From Mucidula mucida (Eukaryota; Basidiomycota; Agaricomycetes; Agaricales; Physalacriaceae): 15,099 bases of DNA. The DNA lies in the NCBI GenBank assembly GCA_015501055.1, contig JADNYV010000809.1:1-15099 (forward strand). The letters are read 5' to 3'. Position numbers and translations under genes: made by a program. Below the pieces are notes generated by a model, which saw only the letters and a list, made by a program, of their open reading frames with translations, was not told the origin of the DNA and made no database searches. Numbering within the stretch: the stretch's first letter is position 1; the number at the start of each line of letters is the position of its first letter. Shown piece after piece: positions 7,947 through 15,099 of the stretch.

Positions 7947-9570
7947 ATGATGTCCAGCGAGAAACCCTTCCACATATCTATATCAGACGAGAAGCTGGAC
8001 CTTCTCCGTCACAAACTCGAACTCTGTGTCTTCCCCGATGAGCTTGAGGACGCTGGTTCCGACTACGGTGTACCACTTTCAGACATGCGCCGTCTCGTAG
8101 ACTACTGGAAGACCGGCTTCGACTGGCGTGTCCAAGAAGCCACTATCAACGCTGAACTTCCCCAGTTTACCCGCGACATTGAGGTCGATGGCTTTGGGAC
8201 ACTCAATATCCATTATGTGCATCAAAAGAGCAAGGCCGTCGACGCTATTCCGCTGATATTCGTGCATGGCTGTCTGTCGATGCTTTCAAACCTCGTATGC
8301 TTTCTGTTGATGTCGATTTAGGGCCCGGAACTTTCCTGGAAGCTCGCAAGCTTATTCCTCTTTTGACGGACACTTCGCCGGCGCATCCGAGTTTCCATGT
8401 CGTAGCTTTGAGTCTCCCGGGCAACGGGTTCTCGCAAGCACCGTCCAAGAGAGGTTTTGGGATTGCCCAGTATGCTGAGGTGTGCAGATAGTATAAAGAT
8501 CGTCACCAACTCATATATGAACAGGTTGCTCACAAATTGATGTTGGCGCTTGGCTATACGGAATATGGTAAGGACAACCAACTTACGCTCGAATTAGTAG
8601 TTCGACTGACTATGAACTAGTGACGCAAGGCGGTGACTGGGGCAGCTTCGTAAGTTTTGTTTCAAGCATTGGAGTCAATCATTGATACCGCGTTATAGAT
8701 CACTCGCGCTATGGCCCTCAACTATGGCGATAAGCACGTGAAGGCATGGCATACTAACATGCCGGTGTAAGCCCTGTCTTCCTCCATGTCCTAGATGCGC
8801 GACTCAACGATGTTCCAGAGGCTTCGCGCTGCCCATTACTCGGCGACCCATCGCATATCTCCGACATCTGCTCACACCATACACTGCCGTCGAAAAAGCA
8901 GGAGCACAAAGGACCGAATGGTTTGAGAAGCAACAAAGAGGTTTTTGGTTGCAACAGTCGACTCGGCCTCAGACAATTGGTATGTTGTACATATGGGTAA
9001 TTTGTGGCGCAGTCTGATTCAAGTGCTTATCTAGGCTACTCTTTGACCGACTCACCCGTCGGTTTGTTGGCCTGGATCTACGAGAAACTAGTTGCCTGGA
9101 GTGATGAGTACCCTTGGACAGACGATGAGGGTATTGTTGTCCCACAGTCGACTATCACTTACTGACTACACGTTAGTTCTCACGTGGATCTCCATATTCT
9201 TATTTTCGCGCGCTGGCCCGACTGGCTCTATTCGGATTTATTATGAGACGTATCAAAGCTCTGGGGTTTTCGCGCTCGTCCCGCAAAGACCTGCTATCCC
9301 GATGGGTATCTCTGTTTTCCCCGGTGACCTTGCCGTCAAACCCATTTCGTACGTGCTCTTTGTTTTTTGAGCAACTCTACATATTCTGACACTGCCGTTA
9401 GGTGGTACACGACTAACGGAAATCTTGTGTTCAGCAACAACAGTCATACGAAGGGCGGCCATTTTCCTGCTCATGAGGCCCCGGATGCGCTGGCTGAAGA
9501 CTTGCGGAACATGTTTGGAAAGGGCGGACCTGCATTCGCTGTTGTGTCCGGCAGAGACGGTTACCAATAA
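7947..9570 (+). CDS. EHN-type epoxide hydrolase (alpha/beta hydrolase)
   Basis: Predicted to open epoxides to diols through a covalent ester intermediate. Exons are 7947-8271, 8322-8479, 8525-8567, 8621-8649, 8699-8766, 8819-8979, 9035-9130, 9177-9348 and 9402-9570. The introns are 45-55 bp and all phases close, giving 406 aa from the ATGATG start (405 from the second ATG), the usual family size. Numbering from the second ATG, residues 3-110 match the epoxide hydrolase N-terminal region (PF06441 type; DYGVPLSD at 38-45, [12 protein letters not shown] at 70-81). HGWPG (106-110) is the oxyanion motif and GGDWG (178-182) carries the nucleophile D180. The Tyr pair at 314-315 may include the epoxide-activating tyrosine, and GGHF (368-371) carries the catalytic His370. 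Intron 1 uses a poor donor, GTCTGT, but it is the join that restores HGWPG. The SLPG motif continues as N-GFS, where an aromatic residue is usual. A GTG-started extension to 7878 was rejected. Confidence 0.93.
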
Positions 9571-9710
9571 TATTTGCTTTGTAGCTTGGTTGTAATGCAA
9601 GTATATCCTCGACATGAACTGTAGCAAAATTCTGAATAGCATCTACGGTAGAAGAAGCAGTTATTCTCTAATAGATCCTACCATCGTATGTAAAGAGGCG
9701 TATATGTAAA
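9571..9710. other. Short convergent 3' intergenic region
   Basis: These 140 bases separate the stop of the epoxide hydrolase (+) from the stop of the second F-box gene (-), so both transcripts terminate into it. It is AT-rich towards 9660-9710. I see no separate gene or stable hairpin. Confidence 0.6.
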
Positions 9711-10994
9711 TTAAATCGTAAGATAGTCAATCTCGACATTCATTCCCATCTCCCGCCATCCCACAGAGTGCGAATGAAGTTGGTCATGTACCACTTTCGT
9801 AGTAAGAAATGTGAAATTCTCCAACCGTCGGGATTCGACGAGAGAAACGACCGCCGATACTGGACACGGATGACAAGGATCGTGGATCACCAATGACCGC
9901 AGTCGAGGAAGAGGCATCTGCGCGTCTGCAGATGAACAGCAAAGAAACTCTAGCGCTTCTAATGTAACCGAATTGTGGATGTACATTCTTACGTCCAACT
10001 GCGCCAAGCTCGAAACACACGACAGTACGTCGGTAAGCTGTGATGATGAAATGGGCAGGTAATGAAGCTGGAGACGTTCGATTGTCGACGCAGCACGGGT
10101 GAGGAAGGATGCAAGACTGCGTGCAAGCCCATCATCAATGTAACTTGACGGGCCACACGTCGGCCACTCCACCTGAAATTCCTCCAACGCTGGAGCGGAG
10201 AGAACGTCCAGCATTGAACGCAGAGAGGGTGAGGGTATTGACGCATCGCTCACAACATCCGTATAATGGAAGTTGAACGTCAGCGTCTTCAACCGCGCCA
10301 TAACGAGCTGCTCGCGCTCCGAGATGGACAGCACGGAGCGTGAATTCAACTTCACGCCCAGTTGACACTTTGTCAAGTTTGCAGCACGTGAAAAGAGGCT
10401 ATACACTTCATCGACCGTGAACAGGCCTGCGAGATCCATTGCACAATTCAGCTCCGTGAGCTTTTCGAGGCTTATGCTGTGCAAAATGTTGCGCGCGCTG
10501 ACTTCGCACGAGCGTGGGCACCACACCCCCTGCATGTCCAGGTCCAGGGAACGCAGATCACCAATACGGCATGTCCCGTTTGCGAGTGCGATGAAGAGTG
10601 GCGTAATGGTCGCGCTGGGCACAGCGAAGCGAACGTGCCGCCATCTCGTTGCCTCGTGCGACAGTCGTTCGACGACGGCGGTGCTGACAGGGTTGAACCG
10701 GCGTGCAAAGGTATCGGTTGGGGGGAGGTATACGACGGAGATGTCGAGCGGATGGAGGCGGGATAGTTTTAGCCAACGATCCAAAACACCGAGGATGCGC
10801 GAGTCGGTCTGGGAGGTGATGCGGACTTGCAACGAAGACCATAGTGATGAAACGGAGAGAGCTAGGAATCTCCATAACCGACATGTGCGCAAAAGGACGA
10901 GAGGCGACCGGCTTATGTCGAATGAGGGGTCATCGTCAATGGTGTGGGTGAAGATTTGGGTAAGCAACTCGAGAGGAAGTTGGTTAATAGGCAT
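9711..10994 (-). CDS. F-box-like domain protein with leucine-rich C-terminal region
   Basis: This is a single-exon gene for 427 aa. The F-box-like domain begins almost at the N terminus: LPLELLTQIFTHTI (6-19), then LLRTCRLWRFLALSVSSLW (34-52) as the second helix pair. The C-terminal three quarters has repeated leucine-rich strand/helix segments (LRSLDLDMQ, LEKLTELNCAM, LKTLTFNFHY, LRSLVIHDP), as is usual for the Agaricomycete F-box family. A role as an SCF substrate adaptor is inferred from the family and the target is unknown. It lacks the N-terminal coiled coil of the F-box protein at 5561-7270 and is not obviously a recent duplicate of it. The ATG at 10994 fits a TATA box 72 bases upstream. 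A 204-codon antisense frame (10417-11031 plus) is a shadow of this gene. Confidence 0.82.
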   Translation of the reverse strand: MPINQLPLELLTQIFTHTIDDDPSFDISRSPLVLLRTCRLWRFLALSVSSLWSSLQVRITSQTDSRILGVLDRWLKLSRLHPLDISVVYLPPTDTFARRFNPVSTAVVERLSHEATRWRHVRFAVPSATITPLFIALANGTCRIGDLRSLDLDMQGVWCPRSCEVSARNILHSISLEKLTELNCAMDLAGLFTVDEVYSLFSRAANLTKCQLGVKLNSRSVLSISEREQLVMARLKTLTFNFHYTDVVSDASIPSPSLRSMLDVLSAPALEEFQVEWPTCGPSSYIDDGLARSLASFLTRAASTIERLQLHYLPISSSQLTDVLSCVSSLAQLDVRMYIHNSVTLEALEFLCCSSADAQMPLPRLRSLVIHDPCHPCPVSAVVSLVESRRLENFTFLTTKVVHDQLHSHSVGWREMGMNVEIDYLTI

Positions 10995-11065
10995 ATTGTG
11001 GAAAGTAGCTGGTACTTGTGTACGTCAATGAAATTGTGGGAAGATGTTTGGGGGTGGGCTCACGC

Positions 11066-11073
11066 TTTTTATA
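11066..11073 (-). promoter_or_regulatory. TATA box of the second F-box gene
   Basis: TATAAAAA on the minus strand ends 72 bases upstream of the ATG at 10994. It is the best TATA match next to a confident gene in the window and is correctly placed for it. Confidence 0.5.
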
Positions 11074-11531
11074 CGATATGGGTCCGCTCCCAGACCTGAG
11101 CCAAACCTTCTTTTGACGCCGAGACCCGTGAAGCACAGACCTAGTGGTTCCCTAGGATCCAAGCTGATAGTAAATGCTCCAGGATCGTCGTCATCTTACA
11201 CTAGTAACAGACAGCTCAAATACATCCGGGCGATGCGTTCATCTCACAATACTGAGCGTCATGTCCAAAACAAGCTTGGTGGGCTGCAGTGGTGACGGCG
11301 TGAAGAAGAGGGGAGTTCTTCGGAGTATAGATCTATAATTAATTGAGTGTGCGTCCCTAACCAACACAATCGACGATCATGTAACAGGATATCTGCAAGC
11401 ATTATATGATGGCGTTGAATTTGTGGCACGAACGGGCGCTCGACGGAGACGCACAATGCAAGTCGCTAGTGGCGCTCTTGATGATGTAGTAAATATGTAT
11501 TCAAAGGAGCGTAGACACATACATACGATAA
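11074..11531. other. Intergenic region between the second F-box gene and the NUG1-like gene
   Basis: This 458-bp gap holds the upstream region of the F-box gene and the 3' end of the NUG1-like gene. Short frames (11044-11295 plus, 11259-11456 minus) have no introns, domains or similarity that I recognise. I see no repeat or RNA gene. Confidence 0.5.
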
Positions 11532-13720
11532 CTAGAAGAATCTGCCAAAATCGTACGCCTCTCCTGCTTCGCCAGCACCGGATGTCGTTGCAGCCACAGG
11601 CTTCGACTTCGATTTTGATGGCGCGTTCGCAACCTTGCGGGCTGGTTTTTCCGCAGTGTGTGCAGTGCTCTGCTTCGTGGCGAAAGCAACCTTCTTCTTC
11701 GCTGGTAAAGACGTCTCTTTACCGCGTTTCCGCTTTTGTTTTCCTGAGAGTGCAGGCGGCGGCGCTAGATCGTCTTCTTCTCCCTCGTCATCAGGCCCCT
11801 CCTCCACTTCCTCTGACACCTCGTCATCGCTGTCAACACCTTCAACAACATCATCCTCATTTTCACCGCCCTCGCCCCCTTCACTCTCGTCATCGCTCTC
11901 TACGGTGTAAGGCTCCTCGAACGCAGGACGTCTATCGTCAATTTCTCCTGTCGCGAACCTAACCAAACCACCGCGTTTCCGTAGCTCTCGGCGAGTAGGG
12001 AGGACGTCAATAATGGTTTTATCCGTAGCGTCATCCACCTCACTAGCGTGAGACGATGGCATAGCGTACCACCGCAAAACGCCAGTATTCCAGTCCCGGA
12101 GGATAACACGGCATGCCGCCACAAGATCGACGGCAGATCGCTAGCGGGACTCAATGAGATGAGTTGCTTGGCAGAATTAATTGACGGCGTACCCGTTTCA
12201 CCAATTGCTTCGAGCGCGCCAGGCCTGGCAGGAACGCATCCACGTCGCCTTGAGAAAACGCCGGGAGGCTGTACTGCACCATCAAATCCTCGTTGTTTGC
12301 ACGCGCGACAATTTGTGTGACTGGAGCAAAGGTTCAGAAAAGCCAAGTAGACAAATGTTCTCAGTGAGCATACCAGGTGCCATGGGTTCCTTTAGACGGT
12401 CAATGCGACCTTTATTTCGCAGCAGGATATCCCGCGCTCGGTTCTCCTCAGTAAGGTCTTCGCTCTCCCAGGTCACTCCAGGCGTATCGATAAACTTGAA
12501 CCCGTCCACCGTTACCTCTTGGGGAAGCACGGTCGTCGTAGGCCCCTTGGCATTTGAGTCAAGCCTATACGTCGGTAAAATGGGTTTCTTCGCCACGCTG
12601 TTGATCACAGAACTCTTGCCCACCTGAGCAAGATGCATATGAGCGATTATCTCAAAAGTAGATGAATATCACTGACATTGGTGAAACCGACGACGGCTAC
12701 TGCAAGAGGTCCGTCACCGTTCTTTTTTTGCGAAGCTTCGCCGAGGAGCTTTATGAGGGACTCGACGCCAACGGCATTGTCCAGAGGCACCTTACCCTTG
12801 CCTTTCTCGAGCTTCCTGCATTCGACCTCTGCGGGACGAATGCCGAGGCAGACCGGAAAAGTACAGTGGGATGTTCACTGCGGAGCTGCTTGACCCACGC
12901 AGAGACGGCCTCTTGGGGACAAAGGTCTATCACGGGGTTTACTTGAGCATCACCGATGTGCACCACGCGACGCACCTATTTTATTGAGTACAAAGATAAT
13001 CGGTTTGGCGGACGCGATCTCTTCGAGTTTGGAGCTGCGGAAGGATGGCGGATCTCTGCAGTCCAGGATCTCTAGAATAACGTCCGCATGGTCGAGCACG
13101 GCTTTTAGGTTTGGAAGGTCGCGATTGAACAAGGCAGGTTCCAACTCGTCTTCATCCTCGGCTTCCACGACGGGTAATTCAGTGACTTTGCGTTCCATCC
13201 TCGTTAACTTGACGTTCCGCAGAGCTTTGGCGGCGATGCTGACGACGCCGTCAAAGTCTTTGAGTTCAGTATTTTCGTCAATGTCCATCTCTTGTACTGG
13301 TTCGCCCGTCTTCAGTGCTTTCTTGGCTTCTTTTCGACGTTGTTTCTCTTCAATCGCCTACGAGATTATCAGCAAAACGAAGTACATGGATCGGTTAGGC
13401 TCACCAAACGCCGCTCTTCTTGCACTTCAGCTAATATCTGATCCTTGTACGGAAAGTCATTAGGAATACCGGGATCTTTCTTGTGTTCTGATTGCAGTTC
13501 AAGGAGAGTGAAACACATTGGATTATTATACACATACTTGACTTCCATTGAGGGTTAACTTAGCAGCCTTGGCCTTCTTCCTTCTGGTTTCGCGAACTTT
13601 GTGTTGGACTTTTTTCCGGTTGTTTGTGGTAGCACGATTACTTGTTTCTATAGAGATATCCAGGTCAGAAGGACACAGAATGAGCAGTCAATGTGATCGT
13701 ACTTTTCGTATACGAGGCAT
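11532..13720 (-). CDS. NUG1/GNL3-family nucleolar GTPase, frame broken at three sites
   Basis: Circularly permuted GTPase of 60S ribosomal subunit assembly and export, acting in the nucleolus/nucleus. Exons (minus): 13720-13703, 13647-13538, 13487-13405, 13357-12976, 12926-12677, 12623-12374, 12320-12193 and 12140-11532, with introns of 47-55 bp, for about 610 aa. In order: a basic Grn1-like N-terminal region (KVRETRRKKAKAAK, then NPQWKS.HKKDPGIPN); ILDCRDPPSF; G4 NKID split by intron 4; G5-like FRSASAF; G1 GFTNVGKSS split by intron 5; G2 KGPTTTV; G3 DTPGV; RVILRDWNTG; an acidic stretch of about 50 residues; a basic KQKRKRGK nuclear-signal-like stretch; and the end DFGRFF. Oddity: the conserved reading needs one extra base at the exon 1/2 join, near 13555 and near 12847. 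Each site lies in a homopolymer (A, A and C runs). Alternative splice sites could repair the first two, but nothing repairs the third. The cause is sequencing error, a dead allele or real decay. Confidence 0.85.
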
Positions 13721-14278
13721 TGTCGACGATGATGGTGGGAGGTCGAAAAATACTTACCTCCTTTGGGAGAAACTATGATCTACGGATCGGGTACTATCAC
13801 TGAGGTTAGGGTTACGTGAGTCCACTGCCAGTGTACTCCTTATGCACTCGACATCTCTACTTGTACGTCTCAAGTAGTCCTGGATCCGAACTTTCTTGTA
13901 TCGGGACTACTACGTCCCGAACTTCTAGGACTCCGAAACCTAAGCTGAACTTCGTTCCACTTCACCTCCAGAGGGGTCTCTGCTTCCGCACCACTGGCTA
14001 ATATTTGGGACTTTCCAGAGCTCTTCTTACTCTGCCTATTGTATCACAATCAACGGCGCCTAGGCTGGAAGCCGCTCTGACAAACAACGCCATCATCTAC
14101 TGTCGCCTGTCATGGAACACACCGTGCATGTCCCGGTCGACGTATATCTCGCCCATTACACGGATATTCTTCACGCTCAAGCAGATACAGACGCGTTGAT
14201 ATCCTATGTGGAAGCGGGACTCCGAGTCAAAGATCTGACCGCTACCGGCTGGAGAGATTTGGACATTCTTTCTGGCGT
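13721..14278. other. Divergent upstream region between NUG1-like and FunK1 genes
   Basis: No supported gene was found. Plus-strand frames at 13816-14306 are short and unrelated to each other. The frame at 14112-14306 contains VPVDVYLAHYTD, which could be the eroded N-terminal part of the following FunK1 gene, but it runs into a stop in a different frame from the kinase-like sequence. A small hairpin (TCGGGAC-TACTAC-GTCCCGA, 13901-13920) is present. Confidence 0.4.
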
Positions 14279-15099
14279 TCCGAGGATAACACCTTCGAAG
14301 TCCTAGAAGAAATAACGGAGAACATCCACGACCTCTGCGTGAAGTGGAACGAGTGGAACGACCATCCCAAGATAGGCTTGCGCACTACGCGCTTGATATG
14401 CCGTCCAAGTCACGAAACTCGTTCTGACGTTCGGGGCGGTTTCATGAAGACGAAGGTCGAAACATTCTCCTTCGACTAGGGACGGTAGCGAGGTCGACGA
14501 CGAGAATGTTCCGATATCAGCTGCTGTTGCCATTGCAAGTTTAAGTGCTCATGAAGGATAGGCAGAGGTAGTCTTTCCGCAATTCTACTTGGCACTATCT
14601 GGACTAACTTGTATTCTAGACGAGGGTAAGGTTGTCGAGTCTGTCACTCGCACTCTATACAATGATCCCTGCCGCCGATTCATGCTGGCCTTCACCATCG
14701 AGGGCCAGATGATGCGATTCTGGTATTTCTCCAGATCGCACATCAGTGTCTCTGCTGAATTTGACTTCCAAGTAGTACGTGGGTCGCTCGCTTTGCATGG
14801 TTTTCTGTTCTTATACATACTGCTAGCATCCTCGGCATTTCATACGTTTCATCATCTTCTTGACTTTTGCACCTCTTCAAGACCTCGGTTACGATCCTAC
14901 CGCTGAAGGCGTATTCTCTGACAAGCAGAAGATCCAGTACCGATTCAAGGTTAGGGGAATACTATACCAGACCCTACGACCTCTCAACGAGCCCACTCTG
15001 GACATTCTCTCTCACGCAACGCGCGTCTGGGAAGTCGTTGAACTTGACGAGTCCAACATGATGCCTCTCGGCGAACCCAAGGTTTTGAAGGACGTCTGG
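14279..15099 (+). CDS. FunK1-type fungal protein kinase, partial, running off the window
   Basis: Two exons are well supported: 14620-14771 and 14827-15099 (open to the window end). They are joined across a 55-bp intron. Their translation shows RRFMLAFTIEGQMMRFWYFS followed by SRSHISVSAEFDF, then HPRHFIRFI and DLGYDPT, and later RPLNEPTLD, ATRVWEVVELDE and LGEPKVLKDVW. This is the pre-catalytic region of FunK1 kinases (PF17667-like), a family greatly expanded in Agaricomycetes. The catalytic HRD and DFG motifs would lie beyond the window. Upstream, a coding-like frame from 14279 (SEDNTFEVLEEITENIHDLC onward) ends in stops at 14477, and another frame (DGSEVDDENVPIS) takes over at 14481. The join to 14620 could be an intron from 14539 or 14568, the latter with a CTAAC branch site. 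The 5' half therefore looks frameshifted or is mis-modelled, and no start codon is assigned. Confidence 0.78.

Noticed and set aside
5561..10994. Idea that the two F-box genes and the hydrolase form a functional cluster
   Set aside because: F-box-like genes are so numerous in Agaricomycetes that their presence on both sides of an unrelated enzyme is not informative. No shared motif or pathway link was visible.
10417..11031. 204-codon plus-strand open frame
   Set aside because: It is an antisense shadow of the second F-box gene, which has an F-box-like domain, leucine-rich repeats and a well-placed TATA box. The antisense product is Arg/Ser-rich with no recognisable features.
11423..11962. 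179-codon plus-strand frame, and another at 11635-11910, with Ser/Pro/Arg-rich low complexity
   Set aside because: These are antisense to the acidic and basic C-terminal tail of the NUG1-like gene, whose Asp/Glu codons read as Ser/Pro-rich on the other strand.
13901..13920. Seven-bp hairpin with TACTAC loop
   Set aside because: The stem is short, nothing adjacent suggests a terminator or RNA gene, and hairpins of this size are common by chance.

Overview
The window looks like nuclear DNA of an Agaricomycete (mushroom-forming basidiomycete). Genes are split by many very short introns (about 45-60 bp, GT...AG, often with CTNAC-like branch sites). The gene families are also those that abound in Agaricomycetes: F-box-like proteins with a C-terminal leucine-rich region, an EHN-type epoxide hydrolase and a FunK1-type fungal kinase. 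I found no operon, ribosome-binding-site or prophage signature, no CRISPR array, and no tRNA or rRNA gene.

Layout. 1-700: remnant of a second, internally deleted copy of the FGGY-kinase gene, fused at its 5' side to unrelated sequence. 700-2610: a gene-poor stretch with a promoter-like CACGTG cluster, a strong hairpin, and one tentative, unrecognised spliced minus-strand locus. 2861-4938 (-): intact FGGY carbohydrate kinase in 8 exons, 577 aa. 4939-5560: intergenic, holding a perfect 16-bp inverted-repeat pair. 5561-7270 (-): intronless F-box-like protein, 569 aa. 7947-9570 (+): epoxide hydrolase in 9 exons, about 405 aa. 9711-10994 (-): second F-box-like protein, 427 aa. 11532-13720 (-): NUG1/GNL3-type nucleolar GTPase in 8 exons, whose reading frame is broken by one base at three places. 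14279-15099 (+): 5'/central part of a FunK1 protein kinase gene that runs off the window.

The genes do not form an evident pathway. They are a sugar-phosphate repair kinase, a xenobiotic/lipid epoxide hydrolase, two substrate-adaptor-like F-box proteins, a ribosome-biogenesis GTPase and a lineage-expanded kinase. Exon structures were worked out by hand from splice consensus and conservation of family motifs. They are internally consistent (phases add up) but have not been tested against transcripts.

I found no convincing new biological system. The points most worth a second look are the three homopolymer-associated frame breaks in the NUG1-like gene, the chimeric FGGY-kinase pseudogene, the hairpin and CACGTG repeats around 1340-1480, and the inverted-repeat pair at 5121/5378.
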